Assembly: GCA_000940995.1 (NCBI GenBank)
Contig: CP005974.1
Span: 1,674,001-1,738,000 of the forward strand
Source: Photobacterium gaetbulicola Gung47
GTDB taxonomy: Bacteria; Pseudomonadota; Gammaproteobacteria; Enterobacterales; Vibrionaceae
Direction of reading: 5' to 3'
DNA: 64,000 nucleotides
The translations under genes and the position numbers were made by a program. Under the pieces are notes generated by a model that saw only the letters and a program-made list of their open reading frames with translations, did no database searches and was not told the DNA's origin. Positions 50,554-59,700 of the stretch are shown here, one piece after another; within the stretch, counting starts at the first letter, position 1, and every line of letters starts with the position of its first letter.

Positions 50554-52229
50554 TGTGTTACCTCGTCAGCAGGCTGGGTTGTGGCAGCAGTAGGTTGTTC
50601 GGTTGTCACGGCTGCTTGTTGCTCAGGAAGATCGCTAACGCCAAACAGCCCTTCATAGATCCAGTAGGTGAACTCGCCTTCACGCAAAGCATCGCCCCAG
50701 AAAACGGGTTTGATCCCTTTCCAGCGCTCTTCTAGAAACTCCTCCAACAAGTGGCTGGCTGCATTGCCTGATGTTTTTCCGTACTCAGAAAACAGGCCTG
50801 CGGCACGGTAGGAGCAGAGCTCACCTTGGCACGGGCCCATGCCAATACGGGTACGGCGACGAAGGTCGACAAGGTTGTGAACATCCAAGTCTTTAATGGC
50901 ATATTCCACTTCACCGCAAGTCACCATTTCGCACTCACAGATCACCGCTTGGCTTTTCTTGTCATCGCCGAGGAACTTCTCTGCGCGCTCGCCATGTCGG
51001 TAGAAGGCCGATTGGTAAACCGGCTTGGCAAGGCTTGCCGTTGCCAGTTTTTTCGGCTGGGCTTGCTCAGAGCCAGGAAGTGGCTTTTCATGGGTAATGC
51101 ACGGGGCGGTGTTGCCAAGTTTTTTCGCCACCATGTCGGTAGTCCATTCGGCCATCATCCGGTAGGTCATCAACTTACCGCCGGTGATGGTTACAAAGCC
51201 GTCCAGGCCGTCACGTTCGGCGTGATCGAGCAGGACAATGCCACGGCTGATATTTCGACCGCTGGTGTCGCCATCGACAGCGACCAACGGCCTGACGCCT
51301 GCATAAGCGCGCAATACCCTGGTATTGGCCATGATCGGGGCGAGCTTGGTGCCTTCCTCGAGTAGGATGTCGATTTCTTTGCTAGTGACATGAAGATCAT
51401 CAATCTTGTCGTAATCGATCCGCTCAGAGGTGGTACCGATCAGCGAGATGGTATCGCCAGGCACCAGGATGTCCGCATCGGACGGTTTACGGCAGCGGTT
51501 GATCACCAGGTTGTTGATACGGTAATCAAGGATCAGCAATGAGCCCTTGGCCGGGAACATCTTGATCGATAAATCCCCATATTCACAAATTTGCTGGCCC
51601 CAGATCCCTGCAGCATTTATCACTTGCTTGGCGCGGATTTCGAATGATTGACCTGTTTTCATGTCCAGGCAGTAGACACCACGGACCGTTGCCCCGTCTC
51701 GGATCAGGCCGGTGACATGGGTGTGGTTAAACAGGCGGGCACCATGTTCAACGGCATCCAGGACATTTGATGCTGACAAGCGGAACGGATCCAAGGTGCC
51801 ATCGGGGACTTTTACTGCGCCAATCAGTGCAGGGTTACAGTTGGGTTCGAGGCGAAGTGCATCTTGAGGTGAAAGTTGTTCAACATCGATATCAGCAGCC
51901 TGACAAGATGAAATAAAGGTTTTCTGGAAATCGAGATCATCATCAGGCAGGGAAATGAATAGCCCTTGGGTATCTTCAACACAATGGCGTGCAATGTTTT
52001 TCAGAATGCGGTTTTCCTGGATGCATTCTTTGGCCGATTCCTGATCGGTTACGGCGTATCTGGCTCCCGAGTGGAGCAGACCGTGGTTTCTTCCTGTTGT
52101 CCCAGATGCGAGATCATCTTTTTCAACTAGGATGCATGGGATTCCGCGCAAGGCACAGTCACGCATAATACCTGTACCGGTTGCGCCGCCGCCTATAATC
52201 ACAACATCTGTTTCAAACCAACTATTCAT
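50550..52229 (-). CDS. glpA: Anaerobic glycerol-3-phosphate dehydrogenase subunit A
   Basis: GlpA is the catalytic FAD subunit. The 559-residue protein starts with the FAD motif TDVVIIGGGATGTGIMRDCA and TTGRNHGLLHSGARYAV (about residue 45). RAYAGVRPLVAVDGDTSGRN (about 310) and GLDGFVTITGGKLMTYRMMA (about 345) match the DAO-type G3P dehydrogenases. The C-terminal BFD-like [2Fe-2S] region reads CECEMVTCGEVEYAI and TRIGMGPCQGELCSYRAAGL. The Gln/Thr-rich tail (QQAAVTTEQPTAATTQ) is longer than in E. coli. It opens the operon; two GlpR-like operators lie at and in front of its start. Confidence 0.96.
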   Translation of the reverse strand: MNSWFETDVVIIGGGATGTGIMRDCALRGIPCILVEKDDLASGTTGRNHGLLHSGARYAVTDQESAKECIQENRILKNIARHCVEDTQGLFISLPDDDLDFQKTFISSCQAADIDVEQLSPQDALRLEPNCNPALIGAVKVPDGTLDPFRLSASNVLDAVEHGARLFNHTHVTGLIRDGATVRGVYCLDMKTGQSFEIRAKQVINAAGIWGQQICEYGDLSIKMFPAKGSLLILDYRINNLVINRCRKPSDADILVPGDTISLIGTTSERIDYDKIDDLHVTSKEIDILLEEGTKLAPIMANTRVLRAYAGVRPLVAVDGDTSGRNISRGIVLLDHAERDGLDGFVTITGGKLMTYRMMAEWTTDMVAKKLGNTAPCITHEKPLPGSEQAQPKKLATASLAKPVYQSAFYRHGERAEKFLGDDKKSQAVICECEMVTCGEVEYAIKDLDVHNLVDLRRRTRIGMGPCQGELCSYRAAGLFSEYGKTSGNAASHLLEEFLEERWKGIKPVFWGDALREGEFTYWIYEGLFGVSDLPEQQAAVTTEQPTAATTQPADEVTQ

Positions 52230-52245
52230 GTTCGTTTTCGCTTAT
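52228..52245 (-). promoter_or_regulatory. GlpR-like operator over the glpA start codon
   Basis: ATGTTCGTT and TTCGCTTAT form a half-matching palindrome of the E. coli GlpR type (TATGTTCGTT...AACGAACATA as recalled). It overlaps the glpA ATG, as some GlpR operators do in E. coli. Similarity is moderate. Confidence 0.45.
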
Positions 52246-52349
52246 TGTCTTTGGTCCGTGGATCAGGAAATGGAAAATTCCTTCGACTTTATGCGCTTTA
52301 ATATGCCATTTTTTGTAGGGGTAATATTTGATCGGCTACACATTTATGA

Positions 52350-52369
52350 GCGTTCGCGCATTCGAACGC
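52350..52369. promoter_or_regulatory. Perfect inverted repeat upstream of glpA, GlpR-like operator
   Basis: GCGTTCG and CGAACGC are perfect complements around CGCATT. The TTCG/CGAA cores match the GlpR half-sites. It lies 121 bp before glpA and 154 bp past the 3' end side of the GGDEF gene. Confidence 0.5.
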
Positions 52370-52522
52370 GCTTATTTATGATTGTTTGGCTGAAAAAGAA
52401 ACAGTTTGTAGGGCGATCAGCCCTTCTTCTGGCTGGAAAAGCGCCTAATTAGACGTTTTATGGATAAACGAAACTGAAGGCACCTATATGATTGCCAGAG
52501 GTATCGGGGTATAGAGGGCCGG

Positions 52523-53695
52523 TTAGGCGATAGCTTTGCGTCGCTCGCTTGAAATAGGTGTATAGCCGACGGGGTGGAAGCGGGTGCAGTCACGGCCGGC
52601 ATCTTTGCAATCGTACAGCGCTCTGTCGGCGCGATCTATCAAGGATGAAAGAGAGTCGCCGTTAGCATAGTTGGAAATACCAATACTTGTCGTGAAGCGA
52701 ATCGTGGTGTTATCTATACCTGTTTCGATTTCCAATGCGCGGATGCGCGATAGCATTCGAACGGCCATTCTCTCTGCGTCGCAAGAGCTACATTGTGGCA
52801 GGAAGAGGATAAACTCTTCGCCGCCAAAGCGGCCAAACAGATCGGATTTGCGGATGTGTTGCTGCATAAAATGGGCAAATTCTTTCAGTACTTTATCACC
52901 AACACCGTGTCCCCATGAATCGTTGATCCGCTTGAAGCGGTCGATATCAAACAGCAGAACAGAAAAGGGCTGGCCTTTTTGCGCACAGCTAGCGAGGTAC
53001 TTGTCAGCCAGCTGCAATAGCATCCGGCGGTTGTATACCCCCGTAAGTGGGTCGAGTGTGGCCTGACGGTAGAGCCGCATCAACATGTGCAATTTGGAGA
53101 GTTGAGACCAAACAACCATCAGGGCCAATACGTTCTGTAACCAGTAGCTGGCGATATTTTCAGGGTTTAGCAGATGACCGGCCAAGTAATCGACCAAGAG
53201 CTGTGTGATAGCCGTCACCGCCAGCATGCAGAGGCTTTCTTTTAAGGTTACTGGCAGGATGGTTAAGATAGCGACATGCACAATCGGCAACAGGGTATAG
53301 CCATAGACAAAGCCACTATAGACCGTTGGAAAATCCAGAACCCAAGCGGTATAGAGGTAAAACAGGTTAATACTGCCGACCATCAAGGCCATATACCATT
53401 GGGCTCGTTTTAACGTCGTATACTGGTGGTTTTCCCACGCAATCATCAACAGTACGCCACCAAGCAGCAGCCTAGATGCCGCTATCTGATGGTTGACTGG
53501 GTCAGTGAGCAATATCAAATCAAAGGGGAGCCAGAGAATAACCAATATCCCCCAGACCGAAGAGAGCATGGTGACCCGGCTGCGAAGATATCCGCTACGG
53601 GTATTTCTGAAGCTGGTGGAATGAGCGCGGGCACTCCAAAGATCGGGGATGTATAACTTGAGTGATTTGAACAGTGACAGCAGTGAAGAGGTCAT
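52523..53695 (-). CDS. Membrane diguanylate cyclase (GGDEF, with I-site)
   Basis: The 390-residue protein has about six membrane helices in its first 205 residues (starting at the helix VTMLSSVWGILVILWLPFDL) and a C-terminal GGDEF domain. The active site is FGRFGGEEFILFLPQ (about 300), five residues after RKSD, a complete RxxD inhibitory site. It should make cyclic di-GMP and be product-inhibited, in contrast to the dCache-GGDEF enzyme at 30755. No input signal is evident; the helices may sense membrane or respiratory state (MASE-like). It is separate from the glp operon by 293 bp. Confidence 0.9.
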   Translation of the reverse strand: MTSSLLSLFKSLKLYIPDLWSARAHSTSFRNTRSGYLRSRVTMLSSVWGILVILWLPFDLILLTDPVNHQIAASRLLLGGVLLMIAWENHQYTTLKRAQWYMALMVGSINLFYLYTAWVLDFPTVYSGFVYGYTLLPIVHVAILTILPVTLKESLCMLAVTAITQLLVDYLAGHLLNPENIASYWLQNVLALMVVWSQLSKLHMLMRLYRQATLDPLTGVYNRRMLLQLADKYLASCAQKGQPFSVLLFDIDRFKRINDSWGHGVGDKVLKEFAHFMQQHIRKSDLFGRFGGEEFILFLPQCSSCDAERMAVRMLSRIRALEIETGIDNTTIRFTTSIGISNYANGDSLSSLIDRADRALYDCKDAGRDCTRFHPVGYTPISSERRKAIA

Positions 53696-53955
53696 AGCGA
53701 TTATCCTTGCTAATGTCTGTTAGTCCTAGATCTAAACCGCTATTGATCTTTACTGGCGAGTAATTGCTATTATTTCACGCTGGCGCACATTGTTCAGTGA
53801 TATTGATCCAAAATACAAGCCACAATTGCCTAACTTTGTTAACAAAATAAGAACGATAAGCCTAGCTTCCGCTAGGAACGGTTGTTTCACTGTTGGTATC
53901 AAAGGGAGGAATTGCTATCATCCATCCACTTTGTTAGGCCTATCTAGATAATCCC

Positions 53956-54624
53956 ATGAACACTGCTTTAATTTTTCTGATCCCTGCTTTGCTTGGTGCC
54001 CAGTTGATTCTGAGTTTGGTCCTTACCAAAGGTGAGATTTGCCCTGGTCAGCGGGGAAGGGTCCATAAAACGTTGCCTGCTCTTCTTGTGGGTTGGTTAG
54101 TCGTAGCACTGGCCCAACCGTATGCTTTCTTGCCGCTGGTCGCTCTGGGCTACTTCACCCTCAAAGTCAAAACAGGCAAAACCCGCGATGCGGGCCCTCT
54201 CAATGTCTTTTATGCGGCTAATGTACTGGCGTTTTTTGTCTGGTTTTCTCTGCTACCGACGTTGACTCTACCCGTGGCCATTTTGAGTTTGTTCAGTATT
54301 GCACTATTTGGGTCACTGGCTGCTCACATCCTGCTGACACAGGCGCGAACCCGTCTACAGGCGTTTCACCGCTTGCTGCCGTTTGCAGGGTTTGTCAGTG
54401 CGATGGTAAGTGTTCTTTGCCTGCTATGGCTTGCTTACCAGCTTGATGAGGCTCAATTGGCGTTATTGACTAATAATGTGGTTGCGGCTTTGGTTTTGCT
54501 TGTAGCAGGTTTGCTTGTGTGGTCGATGCATCTGTTGACTGGCAAAACGGTTAACCGTTGGCAATTGGTTGTCGCTGCTGGCATTTTAGTGATCTCAGCC
54601 AACATGCAGGTCGCATTAATGTAA
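53956..54624 (+). CDS. Conserved integral membrane protein of unknown function
   Basis: The 222-residue protein has six or seven hydrophobic helices separated by short charged loops (for example TKGEICPGQRGRVHKT, then TGKTRDAGPLNVFY). The overall composition is Leu-, Ala- and Val-rich. No transport or enzyme motif is visible. The ATG at 53956 follows an AT-rich leader with no strong ribosome site. A hairpin TGAGGCGG/CCGCCTCA (54663-54690) lies after the stop but has no clear T-run. I recall similar unnamed proteins in Vibrionaceae but no function. Confidence 0.65.
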   Translation: MNTALIFLIPALLGAQLILSLVLTKGEICPGQRGRVHKTLPALLVGWLVVALAQPYAFLPLVALGYFTLKVKTGKTRDAGPLNVFYAANVLAFFVWFSLLPTLTLPVAILSLFSIALFGSLAAHILLTQARTRLQAFHRLLPFAGFVSAMVSVLCLLWLAYQLDEAQLALLTNNVVAALVLLVAGLLVWSMHLLTGKTVNRWQLVVAAGILVISANMQVALM

Positions 54625-54739
54625 TTTTAAGGCTGTTTAGCCTCGGCAATATCGGTGAAATGTGAGGCGGCGCTTTCTCTTTCCGCCTCATTCTGTCTAT
54701 GCTTACTCATGAGTGAATACTTACCGAGGGGCAGGCAGT

Positions 54740-54928
54740 ATGGAGATTAATAATCTTTTGAACATGGATGGCAACATCGTTCTCGGTATCGTGAACGAGC
54801 GATTACGCCTTGAGTGTTCGACCGTCGAAGAGTTGGTCAGTCGCTACGAACTGGACTTCAACGAGTTAAATCAAAAAATGGAAGACTTGGGTTACCATTA
54901 CGATCCTATCAACAACCAATTCAAATAA
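54740..54928 (+). CDS. DUF4250 family small protein
   Basis: The 62-residue protein begins MEINNLLNMDGNIVLGIVNE and ends with MEDLGYHYDPINNQFK, the DUF4250 pattern. It is acidic and probably helical. Its role is unknown. The start codon at 54740 has GGGGCAGGCAG upstream; an in-frame start at 54713 adds nine residues and is less likely. It lies between the membrane protein and the convergent metR gene. Confidence 0.8.
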   Translation: MEINNLLNMDGNIVLGIVNERLRLECSTVEELVSRYELDFNELNQKMEDLGYHYDPINNQFK

Positions 54929-54972
54929 TTCCACCTCACCTTTTGTCCTGGCTGCATCGGCGTCAACCGCTA

Positions 54973-55884
54973 TCATGCAGCCTTAATTCCTTCTAAATGA
55001 GTCTGGCATTGTTGTTTGGCCGTCGCAAAAAACGCAGATAAATAATGCCGTTCGCGTTCTTGCGCCCTAATGGCTGCAAACAAGCGTCGCCACAACCCAT
55101 CACCCAATGGCTTGCTGATAATCAGCCCCTGACGGGCAAAGTCATAAACTGCCCAGTTTGGCAGTGCGGCAACACCCAGTCCAGCAGATACCATCTGTAT
55201 CAGCATCAGGGTATTATCCGCTTGCTTCCAGTTGGCTGGCTCTACGCCAGCTGGTTGCATAAAATGCTTCACGACATCAAGCCGGTTTCGTTGTACCGGA
55301 TAGCTCAGCATGGTTTCTTGGGCCAAATCTTCAGGCAAGATAATGCTTTTGGTAGCCAGTGGGGACTGCGGAGAAACGATCAGACGCATCTCAAAATCAA
55401 ATAGGGGTTCAAAATGGATGTCACTGCGGGGCTGGATATCTGAGGTAATAACCAGATCGAGTTCACCCGCGCCCAGAGCGGGCAGGGGCTCGAAGCCAAA
55501 GCCGGATGAAAAGTCGAGTGCAACATTGGGCCAGTGAATTTGGTATTCCTTGAGGGCCGGCATCAGCCACTGGAAGCAGGAGTGGCACTCGATCGCCATG
55601 TGAAGGCGGCCATTGGTATCTTCTTTCAGGCTGGCTAGCTCATGCTCGGCCTGCGCCAGTCTTGGAAACAGATCATCGGCAAGCCGCAATAAGATATCGC
55701 CCTCAGCCGTAAACTTCACGGGGCGGGTTTTACGCAGGAAAAGCTGGCTGCCTAATCGCTGTTCCAAATCTTTCAGTTGATGCGACAAAGCAGATTGGGT
55801 TAGACAGAGTGTATTGGCTGTCGCGGTTAGCGATCCGGTATCTCTCAACACAGTGAGTGTTTTTAAGTGTTTAATTTCAATCAA
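54973..55884 (-). CDS. metR: MetR, LysR-family regulator of methionine synthesis
   Basis: MetR activates metE and other methionine genes with homocysteine as coregulator. The 303-residue protein starts MIEIKHLKTLTVLRDTGSLT (E. coli MetR begins almost identically) with the HTH SLTATANTLCLTQSALSHQL (about residues 18-37), followed by an effector domain that matches MetR at AIECHSCFQWLMPALK, DLVITSDIQPRSD and TMLSYPVQRNRLDVVKHFMQ, then MQPAGVEP. It is divergent from metE, 234 bp apart, with a perfect MetR box at 56016-56028. Confidence 0.95.
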   Translation of the reverse strand: MIEIKHLKTLTVLRDTGSLTATANTLCLTQSALSHQLKDLEQRLGSQLFLRKTRPVKFTAEGDILLRLADDLFPRLAQAEHELASLKEDTNGRLHMAIECHSCFQWLMPALKEYQIHWPNVALDFSSGFGFEPLPALGAGELDLVITSDIQPRSDIHFEPLFDFEMRLIVSPQSPLATKSIILPEDLAQETMLSYPVQRNRLDVVKHFMQPAGVEPANWKQADNTLMLIQMVSAGLGVAALPNWAVYDFARQGLIISKPLGDGLWRRLFAAIRAQERERHYLSAFFATAKQQCQTHLEGIKAA

Positions 55885-56015
55885 ATCGCTTCCTCTTACT
55901 TTTCTACTTTGGTGCTATCCCTGAAACGCTTTTTAATGTAGCGAGAAAATATAGCGGTGTAAACATCTAGACGGCTAAATGCAATTGTATCTAAAAATAC
56001 ACAAGTAAATTCTTA

Positions 56016-56028
56016 TGAATTTTATTCA
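56016..56028. promoter_or_regulatory. MetR-binding box in the metR-metE intergenic region
   Basis: TGAATTTTATTCA matches the MetR consensus TGAA-N5-TTCA perfectly. It lies 91 bp upstream of metE and 132 bp upstream of metR. Confidence 0.8.
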
Positions 56029-56118
56029 AGATAAACATTAATGATAAGAAATTGCTCATGGTCCGAGCGTGGGTCATTGTTAGTCCAACAAAGAAGAGAA
56101 TGCATGGACGGAGCAATA

Positions 56119-58272
56119 ATGATTTTAAAAACAACAACACATATTTTGGGATACCCGCGAATCGGCAGCCAGCGCGAGCTGAAGTTTGCCCTGGAAAAGT
56201 ACTGGCGTGGCGACATGTCGCAGGCCGAACTGAACGAGGTTGGCAGCTTGCTGCGTCACCGTCATTGGGGGGAGCAATCGGGGGCTGGCCTAGATTTGGT
56301 CACCGTGGGTGATTTTGCCTGGTACGATCATGTCTTGGGTACCAGTATGCTACTTGGCCATTTACCCAAGCGCCACCGCAGCGGTTTCCCGGATTTAGAT
56401 ACCTTGTTCCGAGTCGCCAGAGGCAAGGCGCCGACGGGCTGCGGATGTGCGGCTTCGGATATGACCAAGTGGTTCAACACCAATTATCACTATATCGTGC
56501 CGGAATTTAGCCAAGATGATGAGTTCACCGTCAGCTGGCCACAGCTGTTTGAAGAAATTGCTGAGGCGAAAAAAGCGGGCCACAAGGTGAAGCCAGTACT
56601 GCTGGGGCCGGTTTCCTACCTTTGGCTGGGGAAGGAGAAAGATGCTGGATTCGATAGGCGCACATTGCTGCCAAGGTTGCTGGCTGCATATCAGCAAATT
56701 CTCAACAAATTGGCAAAGCTGGGTGTTGAGTGGGTTCAAATCGATGAACCTGCCCTTGGTGTAGAGTTACCCAAAGAGTGGGTTGATTCATTCAAGCTCG
56801 CCTATCAGGTGCTCCACGGCTCGCCCAAGCTGCTGTTGACCACTTACTTCGACAGTATTACTCATCAACTCGATACGATTACCGCACTCAGTATCGATGG
56901 GCTCCATGTCGATCTCACTGCAGCACCGGAGCAGTTCGACGAGGTGGTTGAGCGCTTGCCTGAAGATTGGGTATTGTCTGCCGGGGTCGTCAACGGCCGT
57001 AACGTCTGGCGCGCGGATCTAACCGCTTTGGTCGAAAAGCTGAAACCGGTCAAAGCGAAACTGGGCGAGCGGTTGTGGCTTGCGTCTTCGTGTTCATTGC
57101 TTCACAGCCCGATGGATTTGGACTTGGAAACAGAGCTTCATCCCGATGTTCGCCAGTGGCTGGCTTTTGCCAAGCAGAAATGCCGTGAGCTAACCTTATT
57201 GTCCCAAGCCTTAGATGGTAACGATATTGCGCTCGAAGAATGTGCTCGCTACAGTGCGCCGATTAAGGCCCGGGCAACCAGTAGCCTGGTGAATAACGAG
57301 CAGGTGCGTCAACGAACAGCGGCGATCACCGATGCGTTGGCGACAAGAAAGCTACCTTACGTCGAGCGCGCCCGTGTACAGCGTCAATCATTGGGGCTGC
57401 CCCTGCTGCCGACGACAACCATTGGGTCATTTCCTCAAACCACTGAAATCCGTTCCCAGCGCCGGGACTTCAAAGCGGGCCGGTTGGCAGAGCATGACTA
57501 CATTACCGCAATGCAGGGGCATATCAAGGATGCGGTTGAGCGCCAGAGCAAGTTGGGGCTTGATGTCTTGGTGCACGGAGAGGCTGAGCGAAATGATATG
57601 GTGGAATATTTTGCCGAGTTACTCGAAGGCTTTGCAGCCACCCGCTTTGGCTGGGTACAGAGCTATGGCTCCCGCTGCGTCAAGCCTGCGATTATTGTGT
57701 CAGACATCTACCGTTCGGCACCGATGACCGTGTCTTGGGCGCACTATGCCCAGTCGCTGACGGACAAACCTGTTAAGGGGATGCTCACCGGTCCCGTTAC
57801 CATTTTGGGCTGGACGTTCCCGCGCGAAGATCTCAGCCGTGAGGCGATTGCTAACCAGATAGCACTGGCGCTGCGGGATGAGGTGGCGGACTTGCAAGAT
57901 AAGGGGATCAATATCATCCAGATTGATGAGCCTGCGATCCGCGAAGGGATGCCTCTCAAGGCAAGCCAATGGCAAGCCTATTTGGATTGGGCAGTGAAAG
58001 CGTTTAAGATTTCCGCCGCCAGTGCCGAGCCGCAAACCCAAATCCATACCCACATGTGCTATAGCGAGTTCAACGATATGATTGAATCGGTGGCCTTACT
58101 AGATGCTGATGTGATCACCATCGAAACCTCTCGCTCCGACATGGAATTGCTTGAAGCTTTTGAAGCGTTTGACTATCCCAATGAAACTGGGCCCCCTGCC
58201 GAAATGGCCCAGGGGCTCCGGTGTCGTCTAGGAACGACCTTTGATATCGTCAAAACTAGGCTTATAGTCTGA
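56119..58272 (+). pseudogene. metE: metE, cobalamin-independent methionine synthase, 3'-truncated
   Basis: The normal MetE transfers the methyl group of methyltetrahydrofolate to homocysteine, a zinc enzyme. The first ~690 residues follow MetE closely (TTTHILGYPRIGSQRELKFA; TTTIGSFPQTTEIRSQRRDF at about 435; QIHTHMCYSEFNDM at about 640 with His and Cys zinc ligands; VITIETSRSDMELLE). After YPNETGP the sequence departs: the remaining 25 residues (APEMAQGL-type tail, ending KTRLIV) are unrelated, whereas MetE continues for ~64 residues including the third zinc ligand Cys (NPDCGLKTR). The missing part is not present in any frame downstream. The start is ATG 56119 behind CGGAGC. The protein is probably inactive; the organism would then rely on MetH. 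Confidence 0.85.
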
Positions 58273-58479
58273 CTTGGTGTATTTGGTCTTTAGAGCTGGA
58301 AATTGAGTTCTTTCCTTTTGCCCCTGTAGCTCTTTGCTGGAGGGGGCATAATTGGAGGGTTGGTATTTTACTGTCTGAGGAGAAACCACACTGTTGTCAT
58401 TGCGGCCTTGCAGCTCGTAAGCGACGGCAGAATTAGCAAAGCATAACCCTGCAATAATAATGAACGCGACATTTTTCAT
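58228..58479 (-). CDS. Small secreted protein with tandem ~28-residue repeats
   Basis: The 83-residue protein has a signal peptide (MKNVAFIIIAGLCFANSAVA). The mature part is two imperfect copies of one unit, YELQGRNDNSVV...KYQPSNYAPS and KELQGQKERTQF...KYTKSDYKPS, plus the start of a third (DDIKGRS). It is hydrophilic, Lys-, Tyr- and Ser-rich and probably unfolded or amyloid-like. Its 3' end overlaps the unnatural 3' end of metE by 45 bp on the other strand, so the metE deletion stopped at or near its terminator. No family is recognised. Confidence 0.65.
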   Translation of the reverse strand: MKNVAFIIIAGLCFANSAVAYELQGRNDNSVVSPQTVKYQPSNYAPSSKELQGQKERTQFPALKTKYTKSDYKPSFDDIKGRS

Positions 58480-58812
58480 AACAGCCTACCTTAGCAAGAT
58501 TTAAAGGGATACCGAATTGCCTTCTTGCCCAAGCGATATTCTCGGGGTGCATATCTTAATGTTGCTTGGGTATATTTAGCTTAGCTGATAAAAAATCATT
58601 ACTATGATGATTTACAAAACTTTAAGTTATCGAATAGTCAATAAAACCGGATTGCTGGCATAATATTTTATTTTGCGGTATCAGAAGGTATATCTAACGT
58701 ATTGAATAATTGCGTAATAAATATAATTATGCGCTGACAAGCGGTCGTGGCCTTAATTTGCACGAAATATGAAAGTTTCGTGAGTGAAAGACTAATGTGG
58801 ACCATTGACGGC
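58480..58812. other. 333-bp intergenic region between the repeat protein and the ParA-like gene
   Basis: Very AT-rich; it contains the upstream region of the repeat-protein gene and the 3' flank of the ParA-like gene. No credible open frame or strong terminator was seen. Confidence 0.5.
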
Positions 58813-59565
58813 TTAGAGTTGGTTTGGGTGCTCGATAGCCAGCTTGAAAGCATCCGGAAGGATACTTGGTCTTTTCTGCCTTTCGGTTTGTGGCTCCGGA
58901 TAGCGCGGTAGCTTTAGCCAGTTACAGGCTCTCGACCATAGCTGGGCGTCAATAGATGGATCGATATCCATAAAGTTACAGCCTTCCTCAAACGCCTGCG
59001 GATAAACTGGGGAGTTGCTCATGGAACCGAGCAACGGAAAACGCAGGTGACCTAATACCCGTTTGAGCAATTCGATTCCTTGGGGTCCCTTCTCGTTTCG
59101 GGTGGCGACGATAGCCACCGGTATGCGTCTATGCTTGCCGGCAGTGGTATTTATGAGTTGTTGGGTAAAATTGAGCATCGCATGGATATCGACGGGGGTG
59201 GGCTGTACCGGGATCACGATGCGATCGGCAAGTGCGATGTAACGTTCAAGTTCGACGGCGCTAAAATTGGATGGGGTATCAATGACGATGACCTCGCATT
59301 CGGTATCGACCTTGACCGCAAGAGAAAACAGCTGTCCGCGGTCGAAGTTGAAGTGATGACCTTTAACCCGATCGTTGTTGTGGCTCCAGTAGTGCGAAGT
59401 TCGTTGCTTATCGAGATCGAGTAACTCTGTTCGGCAGTGGCGACTGAGTACACTAGAGAGTGAGATGGCAAGCGTGGATTTTCCAGCTCCTCCTTTCTTG
59501 TTCAGGACCAGTATTTTTTGTGCCCGAGATGACTTGAGCCCACAGAGTTTTCGCACAGAACTCAC
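58813..59565 (-). CDS. Orphan ParA/MinD-type ATPase
   Basis: The 250-residue protein is a deviant-Walker ATPase: KILVLNKKGGAGKSTLAISL (residues ~17-36), TELLDLDKQRTSHYWSHNND (about 46-65) and VIVIDTPSNFSAVELERYIA (about 91-110), the three typical motifs. Such proteins position plasmids, chemoreceptors or other cargo. No ParB or cargo gene is adjacent and no parS-like repeat is seen nearby, so it is an orphan. The N-terminus (MSSVRKLCGLKSSRAQ) has a short extension. It is not linked to the META-domain gene upstream, which has its own terminator at 59651. Possible cargoes cannot be guessed. Confidence 0.85.
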   Translation of the reverse strand: MSSVRKLCGLKSSRAQKILVLNKKGGAGKSTLAISLSSVLSRHCRTELLDLDKQRTSHYWSHNNDRVKGHHFNFDRGQLFSLAVKVDTECEVIVIDTPSNFSAVELERYIALADRIVIPVQPTPVDIHAMLNFTQQLINTTAGKHRRIPVAIVATRNEKGPQGIELLKRVLGHLRFPLLGSMSNSPVYPQAFEEGCNFMDIDPSIDAQLWSRACNWLKLPRYPEPQTERQKRPSILPDAFKLAIEHPNQL

Positions 59566-59650
59566 TTAGTTGTTCTCCAGCTTTTTTTAGTACTTATCGC
59601 TAATAAGCGACGACATCGCCCAAAAAATAAATAAGAACAAGATAAAAATG

Positions 59651-59677
59651 ACAAAAGGCGCCTCTGGCGCCTTTTTT
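59651..59677 (-). terminator. Terminator of the META-domain gene
   Basis: AAAAGGCGCC pairs with GGCGCCTTTT around TCT. It is symmetrical and flanked by A- and T-runs, so it may act in both directions. Confidence 0.92.
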
Positions 59678-59700
59678 AGGGGAATCGCGGTATTAAACGG

